Positions 42,563-51,618 of a stretch of 64,000 bases of DNA are shown piece by piece; positions within the stretch are counted from its first letter, which is position 1, and every line of letters begins with the position of its first letter. The notes beneath the pieces are model-generated. The model did not search any database. It saw nothing but the letters and a program-made list of their open reading frames with translations, and had not been told where the DNA came from. The stretch is from an uncultured Lachnoclostridium sp. Lineage in GTDB: Bacteria > Bacillota > Clostridia > Lachnospirales > Lachnospiraceae. The stretch lies in the NCBI GenBank assembly GCA_944381625.1, contig CALWLW010000005.1:92539-156538 (forward strand), written 5' to 3'. The position numbers and the translations under genes were made by a program.

Positions 42563-43579
42563 ATGAAAAAAATGTGGAGTATTTTGATGGTGCTGATTAT
42601 GGCGGCCAGTTTGTCGGCGTGCGGGGACACTGCCGGTTCATCGGAGAACACCGGAGGAGGCGGGACGGAAAGCAGCGGGACTGCTGAAAATCATTATGAC
42701 CTGACGATGGGGACTGCCGGGACCACGGGAACTTATTATGTGGTGGGAGCGGCTATTGCCAATGAAGTCAACAATTCTGTGCCCAACCTGACAGTGGTGG
42801 CTCAGGCCACAAACGGAGGCGTGGAAAATATCAATCTGTGCATGTCGGGAGAAATGGAACTGGGATTTACCAATGCGGATGCGGCATACTGGTCCTCTTA
42901 CGGAGGAGGAAGCGGTTATTATGCTGCCTATGAACAGGCGGGAGACATCAAAGGCGTTATGCGTCTGTATAAAAGCGAAGGCCATATGATTACCATGGCA
43001 AATTCAGACATTGAGACCTATGAGGATCTGCGCGGCAAAACCGTCTGCCTGGGGCCGCCCAGTTCTACAATTCCGGCCATGTCCATAGCGATTCTGGAAG
43101 CTTACGGCCTGGATGTGGAGCAGGATTTGAATGCAGTTTACTATAGCATTGACGAGGGACTGGAAAAACTCACCGATGGAGTGATCGACGCCACATTCTT
43201 CGTGGCTTCAGCGCCCACTTCAGGACTGACCAGTGCAGCCGCTACGTCCGATCTGAAATTTGTGGATGTGGATGAGGAGATCATAGAAAAGGTTTGCGAG
43301 AAATATCCTTACTATTCTGGTACTCGGACAAAAGAAGGAGCATATCCGGAACTGGATTCGGTCAATACACTGCAGCTTTACACGGAGATTATCGCTTCGG
43401 GAAGCGTTCCCGAAGAGGCGGTATATGAGTTTGTGAAAGCGGCCATCGAAGGACAGCCGGATTATGTGGATGCCCATGTGGCCTGCCAGGAGATTGTGGC
43501 TGAGACCGCTTACCAGGCGTCCGCCGAACTGCATCCGGGAGCGGCCCGGTACTATAGAGAAATTGGGCTGATTGAATAA
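42563..43579 (+). CDS. TAXI-family TRAP transporter solute-binding lipoprotein
   Basis: A 338-residue extracellular binding protein. Signal peptide 1-19 with lipobox SLSAC (Cys20), Gly/Ser-rich linker, then the TAXI domain with MGTAGTTGTYYVVGAAIANEVN, ATNGGVENINLCMSGE and LRGKTVCLGPPSS. TAXI binding proteins capture organic acids (glutamate, dicarboxylates and others). Its place among acid-converting enzymes identifies the uptake step of the pathway. The permease gene follows after 13 bases. Confidence 0.93.
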   Translation: MKKMWSILMVLIMAASLSACGDTAGSSENTGGGGTESSGTAENHYDLTMGTAGTTGTYYVVGAAIANEVNNSVPNLTVVAQATNGGVENINLCMSGEMELGFTNADAAYWSSYGGGSGYYAAYEQAGDIKGVMRLYKSEGHMITMANSDIETYEDLRGKTVCLGPPSSTIPAMSIAILEAYGLDVEQDLNAVYYSIDEGLEKLTDGVIDATFFVASAPTSGLTSAAATSDLKFVDVDEEIIEKVCEKYPYYSGTRTKEGAYPELDSVNTLQLYTEIIASGSVPEEAVYEFVKAAIEGQPDYVDAHVACQEIVAETAYQASAELHPGAARYYREIGLIE

Positions 43580-43592
43580 AAGGGGGAACCTC

Positions 43593-45494
43593 ATGTCAGA
43601 AGGAATCAATAAGAAGCAAAGCCTGAAAGTCATCGACGCCATTGCTCTTGCAATGGCTGTGGCTCTGGGGCTGTTCCAGATGCTTTCCGCGTCTTATGGA
43701 ACCTGGACCTCCTATGTCCTTTCCGCAGTGCACTGGGGATTTGTCGGAAGCTATATTGTACTTAGAAAACCATCGAAAGGGCATATCGCCGGACGCATTT
43801 ACGATATTGTGATCATTCTGCTCACCGTGTACGTCTGCTTTTATCAGGTGCAAATGCAGGAGCGCCTGATTATGTCGGCCGGATTCTATACGACCCAGGA
43901 TTATATTGTCAGCGCGCTCGCAATTCTGGTGGTCCTGGAAGTGGGGAGAAGAATTGTGGGGAATATCCTGCCAGTGATCGGCATCCTGTTTCTTCTGTAC
44001 TGTAAATTTGGATATCTGGTGCCGGGGCTTCTGAAAACAACGGAATTTACAGTCAGGAGGATTTCCATCTTCCTGTATACGTCCAGCGACGGTCTGTTTG
44101 GACAGACTCTGTACGTGAGCGCGAAATATATTTACTTGTTTATTCTGTTCGGAAGTATCCTGGAGCTGACCGGTGCGGGAGAGTTTTTTGTGGAGCTGGC
44201 CACAGCCCTTGTGGGCAAAGCCAGGGGAGGGCCTGCGCAGGCTGCGGTTTATTCCAGTATGCTGATGGGAACCATCAACGGTTCGGGAGCTGCGAATGTG
44301 GTGACAACCGGGACGTTTACCATCCCTCTGATGAAAAAGATCGGTATAAAGCCCAGTATTGCAGGAGCAGTGGAGGCGGTGGCCTCATCGGGTGGACAGA
44401 TCATGCCGCCTGTGATGGGTGCTGTGGCGTTTCTCATGGCTGAGATGACAGGGATTGAATATGCAGATATCGCCCTGGCGGCGCTGGTTCCGGCTGTCCT
44501 TTACTATGCGACCCTTTCCATATCGGTATATTTCATCGCGCGCAGAGATAATATTGCGGCCAGCAATCCGGAGGATGTGAAAAATTTCTGGACGGTGCTG
44601 AAAGAAGGATGGCTGTTCCTGGTGCCGCTGGCGGCCTTGATCATTCTGATTGTATCAGGTATGAGCGTACAGCTGTCTGCGTTCTGGAGTATCCTGGTTA
44701 CGCTTGCCGTGGGATTTGTGAAAAACAGGGCAAATATGACGCCTGGGAAAATCTGCGGAGCATTTGAAAGCGCGCTGAAAAGCATAGCGCCGGTGGCGGG
44801 AGCCTGTATCTTGGCGGGTATTATCATGGGTTCCATGAGCCTGACGGGATTTGGCCTGAAAATATCCAGCCTGATTGAAAGCCTCTCCGGAGGGAACCTG
44901 CTTTTTGCACTGTGCCTGTCCATGGTGGCCAGCCTGCTGCTGGGAATGGGACTCCCCACATCGGCCGCATACATGGTGCTGGCGATTCTGGTAGCTCCGG
45001 CGCTGATCGATATGGGAGTGAGCCAGATGGCCGCGCATCTTTTCCTGCTGTATTTCGGCGCACTGTCTACGATCACTCCTCCTGTGGCCCTGTCTGCATT
45101 TGCCGCGGCCGGCATATCGGGAGCGGGGGTGTGGGAGACCGGATGGGACGCGGTGAAGCTGGCATCTACCGGTTTTATTATCCCGTTTGTCTTCTGCTTT
45201 GACAACAGCCTGCTTCTGATGGGGGATCCGGTGAATATTGCAGTGGCTGTCCTGACGGCGGCGCTGGGATGTGCGGTTCTGGCCATGGCGGTAACCGGCT
45301 GGATGCTCCATAGACTGCATCCTGTGACTAGGATTCTGCTGCTGGCAGCCGGCGTATGCCTGCTGATTTCAGATCCCATCTGGGTGAGCGTGCTTGGCCT
45401 TGCCATGGCGGCCATTGTGATTCTGGTATCTGTACGGCTGAATAAACGAACGGCGGCGCTGCCGGGAAAACAAATAAATAAAAGGGGATTTTAA
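43593..45494 (+). CDS. TRAP transporter fused permease (DctQM, TAXI type)
   Basis: A 633-residue integral membrane protein. The N-terminal four-helix DctQ-like part (about 1-130) is fused to the large DctM-like part (about 130-550) containing GTINGSGAANVVTTGTFTIPLMKK and GQIMPPVMGAVAFLMAEMTG, and later MGLPTSAAYMVLAILVAPAL and TPPVALSAFAAAGISG. Two further helices end the protein. Uses an ion gradient to import the acid delivered by the TAXI protein. I chose ATG 43593 behind AGGGGG. Confidence 0.93.
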   Translation: MSEGINKKQSLKVIDAIALAMAVALGLFQMLSASYGTWTSYVLSAVHWGFVGSYIVLRKPSKGHIAGRIYDIVIILLTVYVCFYQVQMQERLIMSAGFYTTQDYIVSALAILVVLEVGRRIVGNILPVIGILFLLYCKFGYLVPGLLKTTEFTVRRISIFLYTSSDGLFGQTLYVSAKYIYLFILFGSILELTGAGEFFVELATALVGKARGGPAQAAVYSSMLMGTINGSGAANVVTTGTFTIPLMKKIGIKPSIAGAVEAVASSGGQIMPPVMGAVAFLMAEMTGIEYADIALAALVPAVLYYATLSISVYFIARRDNIAASNPEDVKNFWTVLKEGWLFLVPLAALIILIVSGMSVQLSAFWSILVTLAVGFVKNRANMTPGKICGAFESALKSIAPVAGACILAGIIMGSMSLTGFGLKISSLIESLSGGNLLFALCLSMVASLLLGMGLPTSAAYMVLAILVAPALIDMGVSQMAAHLFLLYFGALSTITPPVALSAFAAAGISGAGVWETGWDAVKLASTGFIIPFVFCFDNSLLLMGDPVNIAVAVLTAALGCAVLAMAVTGWMLHRLHPVTRILLLAAGVCLLISDPIWVSVLGLAMAAIVILVSVRLNKRTAALPGKQINKRGF

Positions 45495-45496
45495 GA

Positions 45497-46204
45497 ATGA
45501 GCCAATATCGAGAACTTCCTCCGCTGATTCCGGAGGAATTGATTGAAAAAGCATCCGGGTTCAGCACCGCCAATATCTGTGACGGGATGAACAAACTGGG
45601 ACTGCTGGCGGGGCATTGTATGGATAAAACCATTAAGCCGGTGTCAGATAAGATGCGGGTGATAGGAACCGCCTGTACCGTAGATACGAAGGACGGAGAT
45701 AATTTTCCGCTCCACCTGGCGATTTACAGCTGTAAGCCCGGCTATGTGATTGTGGTAGGCGGAAAAGCGTATGAAGAGCGGGCGTATATGGGCGACCTGA
45801 TGGGAGGCGCGGCTGATGCCATAGGGATCAGCGGAATTGTTGTGGACGGCTATGTCCGGGATAAAGATGGACTGGATAGGATTGGCATGCCGGTGTTCAG
45901 CAGGGGATTCAAACCTGCAAGCCCGGTGAAAAAAGGGCCCGGAGGGCTGAATGTTCCGGTGTTGTGCGGTGCGGTGGAGGTGCAGCCCGGCGATCTGATC
46001 ATGGGTGATTACGACGGTGTTGTGGCGGTGCCCAGAGACAGGATTGAGGAGGTGCTGGCAGCCGCGGCAGAAAAAGTTGCCTATGAAGGAAATCGGGTGG
46101 ACGCCATCGAAGAATACCGCAGATGCAGCCGTACAGGCGAGCCGCTCCCGGATCTGACGCCCGGATGGGTGAAAGAGATGATGGAAAAAAAGGAGGAGAT
46201 CTGA
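45497..46204 (+). CDS. RraA-family aldolase-like protein (HMG/CHA aldolase type)
   Basis: A 235-residue RraA-fold protein. The class II pyruvate-aldolase signature is intact: MGDLMGGAADAIGISGIVVDGYVRD, with Asp117 and the catalytic/metal Arg121-Asp122. This fold includes 4-hydroxy-4-methyl-2-oxoglutarate and 4-carboxy-4-hydroxy-2-oxoadipate aldolases and the RNase E inhibitor RraA. With the motif intact and metabolic neighbours, the aldolase role is far likelier. Expected products are pyruvate plus a second oxo acid. It follows the permease by two bases. Confidence 0.86.
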   Translation: MSQYRELPPLIPEELIEKASGFSTANICDGMNKLGLLAGHCMDKTIKPVSDKMRVIGTACTVDTKDGDNFPLHLAIYSCKPGYVIVVGGKAYEERAYMGDLMGGAADAIGISGIVVDGYVRDKDGLDRIGMPVFSRGFKPASPVKKGPGGLNVPVLCGAVEVQPGDLIMGDYDGVVAVPRDRIEEVLAAAAEKVAYEGNRVDAIEEYRRCSRTGEPLPDLTPGWVKEMMEKKEEI

Positions 46205-46408
46205 GTGCCGCGGATACAGATACAGATGCTTAAAGGCAGGACGACAGAGCAAAAACGGCGTCTGGCCAGAAACGTGGTGGACGGCGCGGTGGAAGCGCTG
46301 GGTATACCCAAAGAACGGTTTACCGTAATCATATTTGAGGTGGATGAGGATCAGCTTGCTCCCGCAGGAGAGCTGTGGTGTGATAAAGAAGTGAAGCCTC
46401 CCATCTGA
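46205..46408 (+). CDS. 4-oxalocrotonate tautomerase-family enzyme
   Basis: A 67-residue small tautomerase beginning with GTG directly after the previous stop. After Met removal it keeps the catalytic Pro1 and Arg11 (PRIQIQMLKGR). The second canonical arginine, Arg39 of 4-OT, aligns with Thr39, though an Arg lies two places earlier at 37. The substrate carboxylate is therefore probably bound differently. Last gene of the operon; ends before a strong terminator. Likely role is enol-keto isomerisation of an unsaturated oxo acid. Confidence 0.87.
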   Translation: MPRIQIQMLKGRTTEQKRRLARNVVDGAVEALGIPKERFTVIIFEVDEDQLAPAGELWCDKEVKPPI

Positions 46409-46459
46409 GCAGCCGGATATGGGCAGCGTTCCATAAAAACACAGGTCTGACACATACAT

Positions 46460-46499
46460 AAAATACCCTTTTCTGTAAAGCCGGAGAAGGGTATTTTTT
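46460..46499 (+). terminator. Terminator of the acid-catabolism operon
   Basis: AAAATACCCTTTTC (46460-46473) and GAGAAGGGTATTTTTT (46484-46499) form a long stem with one mismatch and a T run. Confidence 0.9.
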
Positions 46500-46514
46500 G
46501 CGTGTACACTGTAA

Positions 46515-47471
46515 AAGTTTTGGAGGCTTTTTTCCGTTTCGGGGAATTCCCGGAGAATTTTACAGATTTTTAAAGCGGTATTCCACCCGGACGTCCATCC
46601 CGAACGGCTGTCCTCCCTGATCTCCAGCCTGCTGGGGATGCCGGTAAAGGTAAAAGCAATCCTGCCCTCGGAGGACCGCCTGATGGACGGGGACTCTCTG
46701 CTGATCATGGACGTGCTGGTGGAGCTGGAGGACGGCTCCCTGACCAACGTGGAGATCCAGAAGGTTCCCTACGCGTTCCCGGCGGAGCGGATGAGCTGTT
46801 ACTCCGCAGACCTGGTCATGCGCCAGTATGCCAGGGTAAGAGGGGAACGGGGGAAGTATTTCTCCTACCGGGACATGAAAAAAGTCTATACAATCATTAT
46901 CTTTGAGCAGAGTGAGCGGATTTTCGGTCAGATCCCGGAGTGTTATATCCACCGGGGATGCACCAGATTTGACAGCGGCCTGGAGCTGCCGCTTCTGCAG
47001 GAATACTGCCTGGTATGCCTTGACGTATTCCGAAAATTCCCTTATCCTAAAGAAAAGAACGAACAGACGGCATGGCTGAGCTTCCTGCTGACCGAGAGCA
47101 TGGAGGATGCCGAAAGGCTGGCAGAAGAATACCCGTGGCTGGAGGAGATCTACCGGGAGCTTGCCATGCTTCGCCAAAGACCGGAGGAGGTGCTGGGGAT
47201 GTTTTCGGACGCATTGAGGATCATGGACCAGAATACGGTGAAATACATGATTGAAGAACAGCAGAAGGTCATGGATGACCAGCGCAGAGAGCTTGAAGAA
47301 CAAAGGAGGATTCTTCTGGAAAAAGACCGGGAGTATCAGACATTGAAAACAGAGAGTGACCAGAGGCTGAAAGAGAGAGATCAGAGGCTTCAGGAAAGTG
47401 ACCGGAGACTGCAGGAACAGGAAGCCAGGATTCGGGAACTGGAGGCGTTGCTGGAAGAGAAACAGGGATAA
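46515..47471 (+). pseudogene. Rpn/PD-(D/E)XK transposase-like nuclease, 5'-truncated
   Basis: The frame is open from 46515 to TAA 47471 but has no usable start before ATG 46638, although homologous protein (IFKAVFHPDVHPERLSSL) is already readable from about 46557. The N terminus of a longer protein has therefore been lost. The nuclease motif remains (IMDVLVELEDGSLTNVEIQ, Asp and Glu-x-Gln), then SCYSADLVMRQYARV and KKVYTIIIFEQS. A charged heptad coiled coil ends the protein (about residues 205-275 of the ATG 46638 frame, repeated DQRL/SDRRLQE). The break lies within about 60 bases of the upstream terminator. It could still be translated from 46638. Confidence 0.75.
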
Positions 47472-47587
47472 AAAAGCGAAAATAAATCAATGGGGGCGTG
47501 TCTGTCTGTGCTGCAAAGCGGATGGGTACGTTCCTTTTTTGTATCTGAACATTAGAATAGGAACTCTAAGACCATAGCAGTCGAAAT

Positions 47588-47632
47588 CTTAAGATAACTT
47601 AAGAAACTTTTTTTCGTGAAATATGGTATACT
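47588..47632 (+). promoter_or_regulatory. Promoter with OmpR-type direct repeats for the ABC exporter
   Basis: Extended -10 TGGTATACT (47624-47632) without a good -35. Two CTTAAG direct repeats (47588-47593 and 47598-47603) are exactly 10 bases apart and sit just before the -35 position, the pattern bound by dimers of OmpR-family response regulators. Confidence 0.65.
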
Positions 47633-47732
47633 GACTCTATAAGTATGCGTATTTTACATTGCTGCAAAGGCAGTTGAATGTTGTCCTGTATGGGGGATAA
47701 GAACAGAATAACAAGGGAGGATTTTGTTGAAT

Positions 47733-48449
47733 ATGGCAAGAGAGCCGGTCATTCAGGTGAAAAACCTCTATAAGATATTTCGTGTGGGAAACACAAAGGT
47801 GCGGGCACTCAATGGAGTGGATCTGACCATTTACCGGGGAGAGTTCTGCGCCATCGTGGGTACATCCGGATCGGGTAAATCCACCATGCTGAACATGCTG
47901 GCAGGGCTGGAGAAGCCTACCAAGGGAGAGGTTGTGGTGGCAGGCGAGCATCTGGAGCATATGACGGAAAACCAGCTGGTGAGGTTCCGGCGGGAAAAAG
48001 TGGGATTTATCTTTCAGTCCTTTAACCTGCTGGGGACCATGAACGCAGTGGAAAATGTGGCGCTGCCGCTCACGTTCCGTGGTGTGGACAAGAAGGTACG
48101 CGAAGAAAAAGCATCCAGGATGCTGGATATGGTGGGGCTTTCCAAGCACAAAAAGCACCGGCCCAACGAGATGTCAGGCGGACAGCAGCAGCGAGTGGGC
48201 GTGGCCAGGGCATTGGTGCTGGACCCGGAGATTATCTTTGCGGACGAGCCTACGGGAAATCTGGATTCCCACACTTCGGAGGAAGTGCTGAAGCTGATGC
48301 GCAGAGTGGTGGAGGAGAAAAACCAGACCTTGGTGATGGTAACCCATGATAACCATCTGGCCGGATTTGCGGACCGGATATTTCATATTATTGACGGAAA
48401 AATCGTGAAGATAGAAGATCGCAGGGATTACAAGGAGGAGGAACAATGA
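47733..48449 (+). CDS. ABC transporter ATP-binding protein (MacB/LolD type)
   Basis: A 238-residue ATPase with Walker A GTSGSGKS (43-50), Q-loop FQSFNLLGTMNAVENV, signature MSGGQQQRVGVARAL, Walker B IIFADEPTGNLD and H-loop MVTHDNH. The layout is that of MacB-type mechanotransmission transporters, which act on substrates outside the membrane. ATG 47733 has AGGGAGG 12 bases upstream; TTG 47727 with better spacing is a real alternative. Overlaps the next gene by four bases and is probably controlled by the CTTAAG-repeat promoter. Confidence 0.93.
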   Translation: MAREPVIQVKNLYKIFRVGNTKVRALNGVDLTIYRGEFCAIVGTSGSGKSTMLNMLAGLEKPTKGEVVVAGEHLEHMTENQLVRFRREKVGFIFQSFNLLGTMNAVENVALPLTFRGVDKKVREEKASRMLDMVGLSKHKKHRPNEMSGGQQQRVGVARALVLDPEIIFADEPTGNLDSHTSEEVLKLMRRVVEEKNQTLVMVTHDNHLAGFADRIFHIIDGKIVKIEDRRDYKEEEQ

Positions 48450-50224
48450 GGAAGCGTGTGATGAGTGGAGTGCTGGCGGTGGTATGCGCCGCTATGATTC
48501 TTGGAACAGGGGTGGCGGCAGTTCCCATGCAGGAGGTGCAGGCGTCACAGACCAGCAGTACCCAGGAGCAGGATAAAGATACCGGGGGAAGCACAGCGGA
48601 GACAGATCCGGCAAAGGAGCTGCAGGATGCGAAGAACAGTGCAATGGGGACGCTGCAGGATTATCAGCGGCTCATTGATCCAAATGGGAAGAAAGCAGCT
48701 AAGCTGAATGAAGCCATAACAAAAGCAATGGATCAGATCAACGCCATGACGACAGTCAGCGGCGTTACAGATTATGTCGCAAAGACAAAGTCCGAGATGG
48801 ATCGGATCGTTAACCCTCCCGCCGACGACAGCGACGAGGAAGAGGAAGAAGAGGTACCTGTTAACGCGGATCATTTCCTCATGGTGGGCGGCAACTGGGT
48901 GACGCCGGTGGCCAACGCGGGACAGACGGTGAGCATTGTGCTGCCGGTGGTCAACATGGGCAAGACCATGGTGACGGACGCTGTGGTGACGCCGGTGCTG
49001 AGCACGGACAGCGCCGTATGGCCGTTTGAGATTACCAGTTCCAGCTATTCCCAGACGATTGAGGATCTGCCGGGAACTGATACCGGGGTTTCCGATATGG
49101 ACCGGCGCCGGGAACTGACATGGAATCTTCAGACCAGAAGTGACGTGGGCACAGGCTACCAGAAGATCTCCTTTGACGTTCGCTACCGGGATTCCCAGGG
49201 GAACAGCCAGAGCGCGACTCTGGATACTTATATTCAGGTAAACGGAACCGCAGGTGTGGGTGCGGACGGGCAGGCGTCGGTTCCCCGAGTCATCGTGACC
49301 GGATTTGATACCAACCCGGAAGAAGTGCATGCGGGCGAGAGCTTCACGCTGACGCTCCATCTGAAAAATACGTCCACGGCTACCAGCGTCAACAACATGA
49401 TCTGCGAGATCGTGGCGGCTGTGGAAGGTGACGACGAGGACACCACCTATGCGGCTTTCCTGCCCACGGCAGGATCCAGCACGATCTTCATAGACCGGAT
49501 CGAGAAGGACGGGACGAAAGATATTTCCCTGGAGCTGGAGGCCAAGGCAGATCTTTCCCAGAAGCCTTATGCGGTGGATGTGAACATGAGCTATGAGGAT
49601 GAGAAGGTCAATTCCTACACCAGCAAGACCAGCGTGTCCATCCCGGTAAAACAGGAAGCCCGTGTGGAAGTGAGCGAGCCGGAGGTCATGCCGTCCAGCA
49701 TTGAGGTGGGCGGAGAGGCCAATGTGATGTTCAACATCTACAACATGGGCAAAACCAAACTGTACAATGTGCAGGTGAAGACAGACAGTGAATATTTAAG
49801 CGGCGGAGATTCGTTTATCGGCAACCTGGACCCGGGCGCCACAGGATCAGTGGATATCTATCTGGTGGGACAGGCGGCGACGATGGACGACGGCACGGTG
49901 AAGCTTTTAATCTCCTATGAGGACGAGACAGGGGAAGCGACCACAATGGAGAAGGAGATCAGCCTGTTTGTGTCGGAACCGTATTTTGACGATATGATGA
50001 TGGACGAGGGAATGATGCCTGAAAATGCGGAACAGGGCGGCGGAGGAGGCACGTTGCGCACAGCGTTGATTGTAATTGGCATCCTGCTCCTGATCGTACT
50101 GGCCGCGGTGATTATCATTCTGCGCCGCAAAAAGAAGAAAGAACAGAAGAGCCTGGAAAATGATATCTATGATATCCTGGATTTAGACCGGGAAGGAGAA
50201 AATAAGGACGATGAAATTTTCTGA
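48446..50224 (+). CDS. Secreted, membrane-anchored CARDB-like partner of the ABC exporter
   Basis: A 592-residue protein with a signal peptide (1 to about 34, VLAVVCAAMILGTGVAAV), a small helical region, an acidic linker (DDSDEEEEEEVP), and three or so immunoglobulin-like CARDB/COG1361 domains (for example GQTVSIVLPVVNMGKT, GESFTLTLHLKNTST, GGEANVMFNIYNMGKT). One C-terminal transmembrane helix (about 537-559) and a basic-acidic tail end it. It sits where macA lies in macAB systems but is not a MacA-type adaptor. It may present or capture a substrate outside the cell for the permease. Overlaps both neighbours. Confidence 0.82.
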   Translation: MRKRVMSGVLAVVCAAMILGTGVAAVPMQEVQASQTSSTQEQDKDTGGSTAETDPAKELQDAKNSAMGTLQDYQRLIDPNGKKAAKLNEAITKAMDQINAMTTVSGVTDYVAKTKSEMDRIVNPPADDSDEEEEEEVPVNADHFLMVGGNWVTPVANAGQTVSIVLPVVNMGKTMVTDAVVTPVLSTDSAVWPFEITSSSYSQTIEDLPGTDTGVSDMDRRRELTWNLQTRSDVGTGYQKISFDVRYRDSQGNSQSATLDTYIQVNGTAGVGADGQASVPRVIVTGFDTNPEEVHAGESFTLTLHLKNTSTATSVNNMICEIVAAVEGDDEDTTYAAFLPTAGSSTIFIDRIEKDGTKDISLELEAKADLSQKPYAVDVNMSYEDEKVNSYTSKTSVSIPVKQEARVEVSEPEVMPSSIEVGGEANVMFNIYNMGKTKLYNVQVKTDSEYLSGGDSFIGNLDPGATGSVDIYLVGQAATMDDGTVKLLISYEDETGEATTMEKEISLFVSEPYFDDMMMDEGMMPENAEQGGGGGTLRTALIVIGILLLIVLAAVIIILRRKKKKEQKSLENDIYDILDLDREGENKDDEIF

Positions 50225-51560
50225 TTTACTCCGTATGAGCAGCACGAACCTGCTGCGGCGGAAGCTCCGGACGGTCCTGACGGTCCTGGGCGTGGTAATC
50301 GGCACGGCGTCCATCGTGGTCATGGTTTCTCTGGGCCTGGGTCTGCGCAAGATTTCCCTGGAGCAGATTGAACAGTTCGGAGGGCTTACGACGATAAATG
50401 TCTACTATTATGAATATGCCATGAACAGTTCGGGAAGCTCCGAGGAGCAGACGCAGAGAATCAACGACGAGGTTGTGGAGCAGATGGCCCAGATCCCCCA
50501 TGTGGAGATCGCCTCTCCTATCCTGAACTGTTATGCGATGGCGAAACAGGGAGCGTATGAGGGAAGTTTTTCCATCCGCGGTATGACTACGGAGGCGTTG
50601 GCAAGCCTGGATCTTGACACGGCGGAGGGAACGGTGCCGCTGGATGAAAGCACGCTGCAGCTTTTTTACGGCAACCAGGTGCTGACGAATTTCTATAATG
50701 CCAGGACCAACCAGTCTTACTGGGAAACCATGGAACTGCCGGATGTGGATCTGATAAACGATCCGGTGTTTGTGATTTTCGATACGGACGCTTACTATCA
50801 GTCCCAGGGAGGCGGGACAGATGCCAATGGGCAGAAGATATCCCCTCCCAAAAAATACATTGTGCCGACGGCCGGCGTTCTGGCCGGGACGCTGGAAGAT
50901 TACAGTGATTACAGCTATAACGTGCTGGCAAATATTGACGCGCTGAAGGCCCAGCTGAAGAAGGTGTTCAAGAACAAGGCAATCCCCGGACAGCCTACGA
51001 CCAGCTCGGGGAAACCCTATAAAGAGTTTTACTATGAAGAAGTATACATCCGTGTGGACAGCATGGATTATGTGAGCGAGGTACAGCAGGCCATCCGGGA
51101 TATGGGCTATGAGACCTACAGCAACGCAGACTGGATGAAGCAGACCCAGGATCAGATGGCCATGATCCAGCTGGTGCTGGGAGGAATCGGCGCGGTCTCC
51201 CTGTTCGTAGCCGCGATCGGCATCGCCAATACCATGATGATGTCCATCTATGAAAGGACAAAAGAGATCGGCATCATAAAGGTACTGGGATGCGGGTTGG
51301 GAAATATCCGCACCATGTTCCTGATGGAAGCCGGATTCATAGGATTTTTCGGCGGATTGATCGGATTGATCCTGAGTTATATCATCTCAGGGATTATAAA
51401 TCTTGTGGCGGGGGAATACTATCAGGGAATCTCCTATATTCCGCTGTGGCTGGTACTGGTTTCCATGGTATTTGCAGTACTGGTGGGGATGGTGGCAGGA
51501 TTCTTCCCGGCCCTCCGGGCGATGAAGCTGAGTCCGCTGGCCGCGATTCGGAACGAATAA
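50211..51560 (+). CDS. MacB/FtsX-family ABC transporter permease
   Basis: A 449-residue permease. N-terminal transmembrane helix (about 22-44, VLTVLGVVIGTASIVVMVSL) with the typical NLLRRKLRTVLTVLG start, a large extracellular MacB-PCD-like domain (about 50-310), and three C-terminal helices in an FtsX domain (LFVAAIGIANTMMMSIYERTKEIGI). The ending LRAMKLSPLAAIRNE is diagnostic. It starts 14 bases inside the preceding gene, so the three-gene set is translated as a unit. Confidence 0.93.
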   Translation: MKFSDLLRMSSTNLLRRKLRTVLTVLGVVIGTASIVVMVSLGLGLRKISLEQIEQFGGLTTINVYYYEYAMNSSGSSEEQTQRINDEVVEQMAQIPHVEIASPILNCYAMAKQGAYEGSFSIRGMTTEALASLDLDTAEGTVPLDESTLQLFYGNQVLTNFYNARTNQSYWETMELPDVDLINDPVFVIFDTDAYYQSQGGGTDANGQKISPPKKYIVPTAGVLAGTLEDYSDYSYNVLANIDALKAQLKKVFKNKAIPGQPTTSSGKPYKEFYYEEVYIRVDSMDYVSEVQQAIRDMGYETYSNADWMKQTQDQMAMIQLVLGGIGAVSLFVAAIGIANTMMMSIYERTKEIGIIKVLGCGLGNIRTMFLMEAGFIGFFGGLIGLILSYIISGIINLVAGEYYQGISYIPLWLVLVSMVFAVLVGMVAGFFPALRAMKLSPLAAIRNE

Positions 51561-51563
51561 AAG

Positions 51564-51600
51564 AAAGGGTATGTATCGCGGGAGGATACATACCCTTTTG
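51564..51600. terminator. Terminator between exporter operon and lipase-like gene
   Basis: AAAGGGTATGTATC (51564-51577) and GATACATACCCTTTT (51585-51599) form a 14-bp stem. Convergent genes lie on either side, and T runs exist on both strands. Confidence 0.88.
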
Positions 51601-51618
51601 TGAAATACCGAAGCCGGT

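Noticed and set aside
45497..46204. RraA as RNase E regulator
   Set aside because: Catalytic aldolase residues are intact and the gene lies inside a catabolic operon, so an RNase-inhibitor role is unlikely.
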